39,582 bases of DNA from Planctomycetia bacterium (GTDB lineage Bacteria > Planctomycetota > GCA-002687715): assembly GCA_005790545.1 (NCBI GenBank), contig SXUL01000014.1, forward strand, positions 1 to 39,582. The letters are read 5' to 3'. Made by a program: the position numbers and the translations under genes. The notes beneath the pieces were generated by a model. That model did not search any database. It was not told the origin of the DNA and worked only from the letters and a program-made list of their open reading frames with translations. Below, piece after piece: positions 1 to 7,409 of the stretch (the first letter of the stretch is position 1; each line of letters begins with the position of its first letter).

Positions 1-845
1 TCCTCGAAGAGCAGCGAGCCGTCCGCACAGAGGTGCATGCCGGTGTAGGAGCCGGGTGGAAGCGTGAAAGTGCTGATGAGCGCAAACGTGTCCGCGCGCA
101 AGCGACGCACCACACCCGCCGCGCTCATGACCCAGAGCGACACATCCCCGTCCGCCACGAGACGGTGCGGCACAACGCCGACGTTCTGCAACGTGATGTT
201 CCCGCCGGAAGTCGGCACCAACGCGACCTGCGTCGAAGAGATGGAGGAAACCACGGCCCGTCCGTCGGGCAGCACGGCGAGATGCAGCGGCCCAAATGCG
301 CTCGTGGAGACGAGATTCAGGCTCTGCACGGAGTTGCCCTGGATGCGCGTGATCCTGTTCGAGCCCGGACAGAGCACCCACACGATGCCGCCTGCAGCGC
401 CGCGCATCACGGTCGGCCCCGCCGCGGTGTTCAGGGTTGTGGTGGACCACGTGAACGTCGCGGTGTCGAACATGCGCACCATTCCGGTGGCCAGCGGATT
501 GCCCGCGTAGCCCGTGAGCACTGCAATGTTGCCCGCGCTCGTCCCGGCAATGCCCATGATGTTGGGTGTCATGACACCATTCAGCAGCCCCGCATTGGCG
601 TTGTAGAAGTAAATGCCCGAAGTGGCGAAGTCGGCAATGGCCACGGTGCCATCGAGCATCTTGACCACGCCGCGCATGCCTCCGACCGGCCCGGGAAACT
701 GCTGCAACAACTGCCCCTCGGGGCTGAGCACGAACACCGTGTTCTGCATCAGCACGCCGGCGTTGCGCACCAGCCACAGATGATTGTCCACCTGCCCGTC
801 GAGAGGCATGAGACCTACCAGAAGCAGTCCGAGAATGCGGGCCAC
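1..845 (-). CDS. Secreted beta-propeller-like protein, C-terminus cut by window edge
   Basis: The frame stays open from a GTG start at 845 to the left edge of the window, giving about 281 residues of an incomplete protein. The GTG follows an in-frame stop and a GGAG-like site. The first residues (ARILGLLLVGLMPLDGQ) look like a signal peptide. The rest is made of repeating beta-rich stretches of the kind LxVLPDGRAVVSS, GGMRGVVKMLDGTVAIADF and GGIVWVLCPGSNRITRI. These resemble the blades of NHL or Virginiamycin-B-lyase-type propellers, which are used for binding rather than defined chemistry. No catalytic motif is visible. It is divergent from the gene at 913, with 67 bp between them. The propeller assignment is inferred from repeat texture only and no family name is claimed. 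Confidence 0.7.
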   Translation of the reverse strand, partial: MARILGLLLVGLMPLDGQVDNHLWLVRNAGVLMQNTVFVLSPEGQLLQQFPGPVGGMRGVVKMLDGTVAIADFATSGIYFYNANAGLLNGVMTPNIMGIAGTSAGNIAVLTGYAGNPLATGMVRMFDTATFTWSTTTLNTAAGPTVMRGAAGGIVWVLCPGSNRITRIQGNSVQSLNLVSTSAFGPLHLAVLPDGRAVVSSISSTQVALVPTSGGNITLQNVGVVPHRLVADGDVSLWVMSAAGVVRRLRADTFALISTFTLPPGSYTGMHLCADGSLLFE

Positions 846-912
846 GGAAATGCGCTCCAGTCAGTGGAGCATCCGCAACTTCGATCTTGCAGCAATCCGC
901 TAAGGTGTGCCC

Positions 913-1440
913 ATGATCCCCGTTGAGGACGTGCGCCTTCTGGCGGCGGAAGGGCTGGTGTCTGCCCGCTGGCACTTCCCCGAACCCCCTTGCTGCGGGC
1001 CATTTCCGGCGGTTCTGCTCATTTCTGACCCGGATTCCGCAGCGACGGATCTCTGGCTCACGGAACTGCTCTCTGCCCTGCCACGACGCGGCGTTGCGGT
1101 GCTCCATGTGCTGGATCCGTGTCTCTCCACCACAACACTTCCGGTCCTCCTCGCTGCGCTGCGCACGCATCACCTCGCATCCAAGGTCCGCCTCGGGGCC
1201 GTGATCCTCGGGAGCGCTGCCCGGACGCTGCCTCCTCTCGAAGAGCTGGCCTCCTTCCTCCGTGCAGACCTCCGGCCTGAGTTGGATGCAGCCTGTAGCG
1301 CCTGCGTGCCCGCGCGCGGCGGGAACCTGCAAGCGGCCGCGGAGTGGAGCGCCGCGCGGAGCCTCGCCGATCACCTCCACAGCGTGCTGGTTCCGGCTTG
1401 GGAACAGCACGCGCGACGCCCGGGCACAGCCATCGGCTGA
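913..1440 (+). CDS. Hypothetical protein, 175 aa, alpha/beta-fold texture
   Basis: I do not recognise this gene. The ATG at 913 is preceded by AAGGTG and is preferred over a GTG six bases upstream. The protein alternates hydrophobic strands (AVLLISDP, GVAVLHVLD, LGAVILGSAAR) with helices, as in an alpha/beta hydrolase or Rossmann-like core. The loop after AVILGSAAR sits where a hydrolase nucleophile elbow might be, but there is no clear GxSxG, Asp or His triad, so a catalytic role cannot be supported. It contains two cysteines in the stretch DAACSACVP, possibly a disulfide or metal pair. It converges on the dus gene, and the two stop codons share one palindrome. Confidence 0.6.
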   Translation: MIPVEDVRLLAAEGLVSARWHFPEPPCCGPFPAVLLISDPDSAATDLWLTELLSALPRRGVAVLHVLDPCLSTTTLPVLLAALRTHHLASKVRLGAVILGSAARTLPPLEELASFLRADLRPELDAACSACVPARGGNLQAAAEWSAARSLADHLHSVLVPAWEQHARRPGTAIG

Positions 1441-1452
1441 GGCCCCTCAGCC
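1435..1452. terminator. Bidirectional hairpin embedding two stop codons
   Basis: GGCTGAGG and CCTCAGCC form a perfect inverted repeat separated by two bases. The left arm contains the TGA of the plus-strand gene and the right arm contains the TGA of the minus-strand dus gene. There is no T-run, so this would be a hairpin stop or 3-prime stabiliser rather than a classical intrinsic terminator. Confidence 0.5.
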
Positions 1453-2526
1453 TTCGGGCATGAGCTCGCGCGCTTCGCTCGTGTCAGAAGGCGCTGCTGG
1501 AGGCGCCCCTGCTGCCGCTTCGCCCTCGAGAAGATTGCGCACCCACCATTCATGCGCCGCGGGATCATCCCGCGTCAGCAGGGCTTCGAGCTCGTTCCGC
1601 GGTTCGAAGCGTTCCTCGCGCTCCTGCATGGAAGACAAGGTCCCATCCGCACGGCGCGGCACATACCTGCACCAAAACCCGAGATGGAACTTCAGAAACT
1701 CCGTGAGTCGGCGCGTGCCGCGCTCATCGACACCGAAGTGTTCGCGGGCGAGTTCCACGTAACGGCGCATCATCGCGATACGTGCCTCGGGGCCGTCATC
1801 AACGACAGCACCGCGCGCCTCACTGAAGATCCATGGCTTGATGAGTGCCCCGCGCGCGATCATCACTGCGTGACAGCCGCTTTGCGCACGGAACGCCGCG
1901 ATCTCGTGCGGGTTCAGGATGTCGCCGTTGCCGACGACCGGGATTTCCACCGCGGCACGCACCTCGCCCACGGCATCCCAGTCTGCAGCGCGGCGGTAGC
2001 GCGCGGCGCGTGTACGTCCGTGCACCGTGAGTGCTGATGCTCCACCGGCCACCGCAGCTGCCGCCACTTCGAGATAGTTGCGTGTGTCCTCCGACCAGCC
2101 GAGGCGGATCTTCACCGTCACCGGGACCGGCGCGATGGCCGCCACCATGGCCGTCACGATGCTCTCGATGCGCTTCGGTTTCCGGAGCAGCGCCGACCCG
2201 AGACCGCGGCGCGTCATCTCCTCGATGGGACAGCCGCAATTCACATCCACGAAGTCGGCCCCGCGCGTCACCGCGAGGCGCGCCGCTTCGGCCATCTCCT
2301 CACCGTTGTTGCCAGCGAGCTGCACCGCGAAGCAACGTTCGTCGGCAGCGCGCTTCAGCAGCGCGAATTCCGGGCGATGCCCGCGCAGCAACTGGCGCGA
2401 GAGCGCCATCTCGCCAAAGGTGATGTCTGCGCCAAGCTCCTGGCAGAGCCGCCGGTAGGGCAGGTTGCCGCCCTTCGTCATCGGCGCCATGATCACGGCG
2501 CCATCGAGCTTTGCGCGGAGGTCCAT
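1447..2526 (-). CDS. dus: tRNA-dihydrouridine synthase, Dus3-like
   Basis: FMN- and NADPH-dependent enzyme that reduces uridine to dihydrouridine in tRNA. The 359-aa protein starts MDLRAKLDGAVIMAPMTKGGN. It carries the TIM-barrel signatures of the family: the active-site loop VNCGCPIEEM with the catalytic Cys at residue 99, the phosphate-binding Lys in TVKIRLG, the His in LTVHGRTR, and the FMN-binding GNGDI. The loop NCGCP followed by a Gly/Ala-rich GLGSALL, and the C-terminal segment FLKFHLGFWCRYVP, resemble eukaryotic Dus3 more than DusA, DusB or DusC, which usually read N(M/I)GCPV. The last 30 residues are Ala/Pro/Glu-rich and low complexity. It is divergent from rimP, with starts 41 bp apart, so both promoters must lie in or near this short gap. 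Confidence 0.9.
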   Translation of the reverse strand: MDLRAKLDGAVIMAPMTKGGNLPYRRLCQELGADITFGEMALSRQLLRGHRPEFALLKRAADERCFAVQLAGNNGEEMAEAARLAVTRGADFVDVNCGCPIEEMTRRGLGSALLRKPKRIESIVTAMVAAIAPVPVTVKIRLGWSEDTRNYLEVAAAAVAGGASALTVHGRTRAARYRRAADWDAVGEVRAAVEIPVVGNGDILNPHEIAAFRAQSGCHAVMIARGALIKPWIFSEARGAVVDDGPEARIAMMRRYVELAREHFGVDERGTRRLTEFLKFHLGFWCRYVPRRADGTLSSMQEREERFEPRNELEALLTRDDPAAHEWWVRNLLEGEAAAGAPPAAPSDTSEARELMPEG

Positions 2527-2567
2527 GTCTGGATGCTCCGCGCGCGCGAGCGCGGAGACAAGCGGAC

Positions 2568-3029
2568 ATGCACCCAGACGAGAAACGCAAGGCCCTCGAG
2601 GCCGTGGAAAGCGCCGTGCGGAGCCTCGACTGCGAGATCCTTCGCCTCGCCATCGGCAACGACAGGACGGTGCACCTCATGGCTGATCACATCAGCGGAG
2701 GCTTTGACATGAAGCTCTGCACCGCCCTGAACCGGCGTGTCCGCGACGAACTCGAAAGAGCCGGGCTGGCCGTGGATGACTGGGCCGTAGAAGTGGAGTC
2801 CTCCGGTACCGACCGGCCGCTCCTGCACGCCGAGCACTTTCAGCGCTTCAAGGGCCGCCACGTGTGCATCCGCATGCGCCAGGAGGGCCCCGAAGACCGG
2901 AAGCGCTTCAATGGCATCTTGCGCGGCCTCGAGAACGGCGAGGTCCTCGTCGAACTCGCAGACCTCGGCCTCGTGCGCCTTCCCTTTGCTCGCCTCGAGG
3001 ATGCCCGCCTCGACCCGCGCTACGCCTGA
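2568..3029 (+). CDS. rimP: Ribosome maturation factor RimP
   Basis: Assists assembly of the 30S ribosomal subunit. The 153-aa length fits RimP (about 150 aa). The ATG at 2568 is chosen because GGAG lies 10 bases upstream and because an in-frame earlier start would add a basic stretch with no family match. The N-terminal domain includes EILRLAIGNDRTVHLMADH and DMKLCTALNRRVRDELE, matching the alpha/beta domain. The family signature VEVESSGTDRPLLHAEHFQRF is seen as SSGTDRPL at about residues 82-89. The C-terminal SH3-like domain is KGRHVCIRMRQ to GEVLVELADLGLVRLPF. In most bacteria rimP heads a nusA-infB operon. Here it is followed by 270 bp of non-coding DNA and the TerB/ATPase/helicase block instead. 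Confidence 0.85.
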   Translation: MHPDEKRKALEAVESAVRSLDCEILRLAIGNDRTVHLMADHISGGFDMKLCTALNRRVRDELERAGLAVDDWAVEVESSGTDRPLLHAEHFQRFKGRHVCIRMRQEGPEDRKRFNGILRGLENGEVLVELADLGLVRLPFARLEDARLDPRYA

Positions 3030-3139
3030 CCGCCGGCAGGGGCACATAGGGCAGCGGTTTCTGAGCCGTAGGTAGTTGGTGCTAGTCCAGAGGCAATCAG
3101 ACGACCAGTAGACGCACGAAGCGTAGCGTTTGCCACTCT

Positions 3140-3187
3140 TGCACTGTGTCAGTGCACGAGCCTAGGATGTGGCGAAGAGCAGTGCAC
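3140..3187. promoter_or_regulatory. Palindrome and repeated half-site upstream of the TerB operon
   Basis: TGCACTG-TGT-CAGTGCA (3140-3156) is a perfect 7-bp inverted repeat with a 3-base centre. Its right arm plus one base, CAGTGCAC (3150-3157), is repeated exactly at 3180-3187, 30 bp downstream, about three helical turns. This is the layout of a repressor or activator site. The rest of the 3030-3300 gap has no gene or tRNA that I can see, and no convincing promoter hexamers were identified. Confidence 0.4.
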
Positions 3188-3300
3188 CAAGTCGACCAGA
3201 GAGCGACATGTCCATCAAGCTGCGGGATTCGACGGCTCGAGGTTTATGGACAGTCGGGGCCGAGTGAATTGACTGCTCGCGTGTGTGTGAGGAGTTCGCG

Positions 3301-6057
3301 ATGATCCAGTTCCTGAACACGCTAGGGGCATTACTGCTCTTCTGTGCTTTCCTCGGATCCTTGGTGCTCTTAGCGATCCACGACAACCTCGTCGGCGCCA
3401 TCTCCTGCGGAGTCATCCTGAGTCTTCTTGCATGGGCAGCGTTTCGCCAACGCAACAAACTGCTCACGAGAGTGGGAATCGCAGCTCAGGTCGGGCGCCA
3501 GCTGCAGATCTTGGAGGACTGCCTGCGACTCTGCAGAGAGAGTCGGAATCCCGCGGTGCGTGTGACGCGAGCCAACACCGCGATGGAGAAGATTGCGATT
3601 GTTGAGGAGCTCGCACCCGGAACAATTTCGAATCGGCACGCACTGACTGAGTACTTCCATGCCGTAGCGCTGGTGACTGAGGTCGAGAGCGCGTGGCGCA
3701 AGGCGCGCGAAGCTGGGACCGAACGAACTCGGGCGAAGCACATGGCTGCTGTGCGTCAGTTGCTGAGTGCCAAGACCATTACTGACCGCGACCTCGAAGC
3801 GGCCGAGGCGAACGATCCGATCGATGGGAACCGCCTCACTCTGTCGCGTCTTCTTGAGGAGGCTAGTGCGGTGGATGAAGACGAAGTGCCAGCTGAGTCA
3901 TTAGTGTCACCGGGCGTGGCGACACCACCTCCCCTACCTCAATCAGATGGACTGCCTGCGCGACCGCCATCGCTTGCCCCACCGCGATGGATTCCTGCTG
4001 GCGAGTCTGTGAGTGTTGGCGGTCTGATAATTCCTGGCGGCATGATCTACTTTGGCGATCACGAGCAGGCCACTCATGCTGAACCATCGATGATTGATCC
4101 GGCATTGCCGGTTCAGTTTCGCAACCCAGACGGGGCTTGTTCTGCGGTGGAGATTGGACCGTGGTATGTGTACCTCACCCCGGCTGCTCGTGGCGTGTAC
4201 CTCACCTGGCTCGCGGGCAACAGGATGGACGCCACAGCGGACATCAGATGCGCCTTTCTCTTTCTCGCAGGGATCGAGCGGCGCATTCTGTCAGACGGAA
4301 AGCGAAGAGACCTGCCCAAACTTGAGGTTGAGGCGATCCGTGCGGAGCTTGTTCGATTGCTCGACTCTTTCGGCACACGAGGAACGATTGGTAATTACGT
4401 AACGGGACTGTTGAGCGTGGTCGACGTAGCGTTCCGTCACGTGTATTCACTGCCCGCATTAGGCTTGGCGGGAGGCGGCGTACCTGCGCCCAGCTTGCGT
4501 GCCGGACTGGGCCGGTTTTCCATGAGGGACGAACCACTACCACCAGAATGGGCGCTCGGATGGGTCTGTGCCGCATCCGATATTCGAATCGCATCGGTCA
4601 TGGAGCGAGTGCCTGAGGAGTTCAATGAACTGTTTGCCATGCGCTACCGAGTAGCGACCAATGGTGGACTTTTCGTCAAGCCAAACGCGACGCAAGTTTC
4701 CTGGCAGTACACGCCAGCAAGTCGGGCGCAGCTGTCTCGATATCAAACGATCACACTGGATGTGCCAGATGTGTTCCGTCTGACGGCCCCGCTGCGCACT
4801 CTTGAGGTGATTGCGGAGGAATGCAAGGAAGCGCTTGCTCCATTTGCTCGATTGATCGGGCGCAGCCCGGATGCTCGAGGCAGCCTGCCTGCATGGGCCG
4901 CTTTGCCATCGGACCTCGCTGCTGGGTGCATACCTCCACCAGTCTCCGCTCTTCGCACTTTGCTGGTGACCCAAATGGAGGCTGGTGATTCATGCGTCAT
5001 GGAGACGAGCGCACTAGTTGCACAATGGCCGGAGAACTCCGATGGACGGCTGTCGAAGAGCGAGTCTGTTCAGTTCGCGGTAGTGTTGGAGCGACTCGGA
5101 TTGGGCATCGAACCCGATGTGCGATTCGATGGGGCGACGCTGGGTGCATCACCGAAGGCAGTGGTGTACCGGTTGACTGATGGTGCGGCGGGGACGCCAT
5201 CGCCGGCCTTCGGCGCGGCAACGCTCATTCTGCGTCTCGCCGCAACGGTTGCTGCTGCCGACGGCACCGTGAGTGAAGCTGAGCGCCGTGCATTGCTCGA
5301 CCACGTAGGGAAAAACCTAGAACTCGACAAGGCCCAGAGCTCTCGCCTCGCTGCTCATTGGCAGTGGCTTGAGGCCACACAGCCCGATCTGTCTGGGCTC
5401 AAGCGGCGCTTGGAGCCCCTCGACATGCCACAGCGGACAAGCCTCGCGGGCTTGCTTCTCGGGCTCGTCATGGCTGACGGGCGTGCTTCGCCGCAGGAAC
5501 TGAAACTGCTGGCGCGTGTGTACAAGCTGCTCGGCCTTGATCCGGACCGCGTTCACTCAGACCTTCATCAGTTCATGGTGGCGGGAAAGGACATGGGCGA
5601 CGATCCTGTGGTCGTTGCATCAGCTGACAGCGCACCATCCGGCTACCGCATCCCCGGGCCACCAGCGACTCAGTCATCCGCTGTTGTCCTCGATTCGAAT
5701 GCAATCGAGCGAAAGCTGAGAGAGACGACTGCCGTGTCTGCACTACTTCGCGGCATCTTCGACGACGAAACTGCTCAAGTTTCGCCAGCAGGAGACGGCC
5801 ATCCAGTGGCCTCCGACCTCAGTCCGCGCATAGGCGGCCTTGATGTCAGGCACTCGAAACTCTTGCAACTCATTGCGTCGAAGCCGTCGGTGGCACGCGC
5901 TGAGTTCGAGGTCGTGGCCTCTGAACTAGGCTTGATGCCAGATGGGGCACTTGAAGTGCTCAACGAAGCAGCATTCACTGTGTGTGATGCTCCCCTATGC
6001 GAAGATGACGATCCCCTCGTTCTGGACCAGAGCGTCATGGAAAGGCTCATGCGATGA
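3301..6057 (+). CDS. Membrane-anchored TerB_N / TerB / TerB_C domain protein
   Basis: 918 aa. The ATG at 3301 has GAGGAG 7 bases upstream. Two hydrophobic helices at the extreme N-terminus (about residues 4-26 and 30-48) predict membrane anchoring with the bulk cytosolic. After a charged region, a TerB_N domain spans about 235-380 (VGGLIIPGGMIYFGD, then GPWYVYLTPAARGVYLTWLAGNR cut here at the core). A TerB-type all-helical domain spans about 641-758, with the acidic motif VAAADGTVSEAE and a second copy, LVMADGRASPQELKLLARV, both typical of metal-binding TerB. TerB_C covers the C-terminus (SALLRGIFDDE, RAEFEVVASELGLMPDGA, ALEVLNEAAF, LCEDDDPL), with the conserved acidic cluster. These domains are known from tellurite/stress and phage-inhibition (Ter) systems, where they are proposed metal-dependent scaffolds. 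The stop overlaps the next gene's start by 4 bases. Domain calls are firm; the role in this operon is inferred. Confidence 0.88.
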   Translation: MIQFLNTLGALLLFCAFLGSLVLLAIHDNLVGAISCGVILSLLAWAAFRQRNKLLTRVGIAAQVGRQLQILEDCLRLCRESRNPAVRVTRANTAMEKIAIVEELAPGTISNRHALTEYFHAVALVTEVESAWRKAREAGTERTRAKHMAAVRQLLSAKTITDRDLEAAEANDPIDGNRLTLSRLLEEASAVDEDEVPAESLVSPGVATPPPLPQSDGLPARPPSLAPPRWIPAGESVSVGGLIIPGGMIYFGDHEQATHAEPSMIDPALPVQFRNPDGACSAVEIGPWYVYLTPAARGVYLTWLAGNRMDATADIRCAFLFLAGIERRILSDGKRRDLPKLEVEAIRAELVRLLDSFGTRGTIGNYVTGLLSVVDVAFRHVYSLPALGLAGGGVPAPSLRAGLGRFSMRDEPLPPEWALGWVCAASDIRIASVMERVPEEFNELFAMRYRVATNGGLFVKPNATQVSWQYTPASRAQLSRYQTITLDVPDVFRLTAPLRTLEVIAEECKEALAPFARLIGRSPDARGSLPAWAALPSDLAAGCIPPPVSALRTLLVTQMEAGDSCVMETSALVAQWPENSDGRLSKSESVQFAVVLERLGLGIEPDVRFDGATLGASPKAVVYRLTDGAAGTPSPAFGAATLILRLAATVAAADGTVSEAERRALLDHVGKNLELDKAQSSRLAAHWQWLEATQPDLSGLKRRLEPLDMPQRTSLAGLLLGLVMADGRASPQELKLLARVYKLLGLDPDRVHSDLHQFMVAGKDMGDDPVVVASADSAPSGYRIPGPPATQSSAVVLDSNAIERKLRETTAVSALLRGIFDDETAQVSPAGDGHPVASDLSPRIGGLDVRHSKLLQLIASKPSVARAEFEVVASELGLMPDGALEVLNEAAFTVCDAPLCEDDDPLVLDQSVMERLMR

Positions 6058-7409
6058 CCGAAGGTAGTTTCATCAAGCCGCGCGACCGCGATGCTGTCAT
6101 TCAGTCTCTTCGCGCGGGAGTGGTCCCTCGCCGTGGTCAACACTTGATCCAGGTGGGCCGTGTACAAGAAGTGAAGGCGCTGCTCGCAGATATCGGGCGC
6201 GTCGCTGATGGAGGCTCCGCTATCCGGCTGGTGATCGGAGACTACGGATCAGGAAAGACCTTTTTTCTCAACCTTGTGCGCTCCATCGCACTTGAGAAGA
6301 AGATCGTCACTGCGCATGCAGATCTGTCGCCCGAGCGGCGTTTGCACTCGACAGGCGGTCATGCTCGCTCACTGTTTGCTGAACTGATGCGAAACCTGTC
6401 CACCCGAACGAAGCCGGATGGCGGCGCAATGCCATCCGTCATTGAGCGATTTGTCACTTCAGCCATGGAGGAGGCTTCCCTCCAGAAGAGCAGCCCCGAA
6501 TCAGTGATCCACGGGAGGCTGCAGCAGCTATCCGAGATGGTGGGGGGCTACGACTTTGCGCAAGTTGTCGCGGCGTACTGGCGCGGGCATGACACGGGCA
6601 ATGAGGTACTGAAGAACGATGCGATCCGCTGGTTGCGAGGTGAATTCACAACCAGAACCGACGCCAAGCGGGCACTCGGCGTAAGGACCATTATTGACGA
6701 TGAGTCCTTCTATGATCACTTGAAGCTGATGGCGCTTTTCACTCGTCTGGCTGGTTATGCCGGCCTGCTTGTGTGCCTCGACGAAATGGTGAACCTCTAC
6801 AAGCTTGCGAGCACACAGGCGAGAACGAGCAACTACGAGCAGATCCTCCGGATCCTCAATGATTCGCTGCAAGGTGTGGCATGCGGTGTCGGCTTTGTGC
6901 TGGGGGGAACCCCTGACTTTCTGTCGGACCCTCGTCGCGGGCTGTTCAGCTACGGAGCACTACAAGGTCGTCTCGCGGAGAACAGCTTTGCTGTCGACGG
7001 ACGTACCGACATGACTGGACCTGTCGTCCGCCTTGGGAGCCTGCAACCAGAGGACCTGTATCTCCTCCTCGGAAAGGTGCGTCTTGTCTTCGCAGGTGGC
7101 GATTCCAGTCGGTATCTCGTTCCGGACGATGCGCTCCGCGCATTCATGGAGCACTGCAGCAAACGGATTGGCGAGGCCTACTTCAGGACGCCGCGCACAA
7201 CGATCAAGGAGTGGGTCAACCTTCTTGCCGTGATGGAACAGAATCCAAGCGTCAAATGGCAGGATCTCGTTGGTGCAGTCCACGTGGCACAAGAGTCGAA
7301 CCCGGACCTTGCTCCCCTCGAGTCCGAGCAGAGGCCGCTCGACGGAACAGTCCCTGGCAGCACCACCCCGGGAACCTCAGATGACGACCTCACCGCCTTC
7401 AAGCTCTAG
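6054..7409 (+). CDS. BrxD-type ATPase (DUF2791 family P-loop protein)
   Basis: 451 aa, starting in the ATGA overlap with the TerB gene. An N-terminal segment (IKPRDRDAVIQSLRAGVVPRRG) and the VGRxxE-like VGRVQEV precede Walker A GDYGSGKTF (residues 62-70, Lys 68). Walker B is GLLVCLDEMVNLYKL with Asp 243 and Glu 244. A sensor-like stretch FVLGGTPDFLSDPRRG follows, and TPRTTIKEWVNLL lies near the C-terminus. This pattern matches the ATP-binding protein called BrxD in BREX systems (DUF2791), an AAA+-like ATPase found beside Lhr-like helicases. In type II BREX, BrxD is paired with BrxHI, and the same pairing occurs here, but no pglX methylase, pglZ phosphatase, brxC or pglW lies in the window. 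The last 30 residues are low complexity and overlap the helicase start. Confidence 0.88.
   Translation: MTEGSFIKPRDRDAVIQSLRAGVVPRRGQHLIQVGRVQEVKALLADIGRVADGGSAIRLVIGDYGSGKTFFLNLVRSIALEKKIVTAHADLSPERRLHSTGGHARSLFAELMRNLSTRTKPDGGAMPSVIERFVTSAMEEASLQKSSPESVIHGRLQQLSEMVGGYDFAQVVAAYWRGHDTGNEVLKNDAIRWLRGEFTTRTDAKRALGVRTIIDDESFYDHLKLMALFTRLAGYAGLLVCLDEMVNLYKLASTQARTSNYEQILRILNDSLQGVACGVGFVLGGTPDFLSDPRRGLFSYGALQGRLAENSFAVDGRTDMTGPVVRLGSLQPEDLYLLLGKVRLVFAGGDSSRYLVPDDALRAFMEHCSKRIGEAYFRTPRTTIKEWVNLLAVMEQNPSVKWQDLVGAVHVAQESNPDLAPLESEQRPLDGTVPGSTTPGTSDDDLTAFKL

Noticed and set aside
33-926. Long plus-strand open frame overlapping the first gene
   Set aside because: It has Arg/His-rich, low-information sequence; the minus frame reads as a clean signal peptide and repeated propeller-like strands.
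3030-3300. Possible tRNA or attachment site at the left edge of the acquired block
   Set aside because: No cloverleaf or T-arm consensus could be folded, and no matching direct repeat was found at the right edge.
7270-7380. Upstream start of the helicase gene
   Set aside because: It would add 37 basic, low-complexity residues entirely inside the ATPase gene; homologous helicases begin close to the DEAD core.
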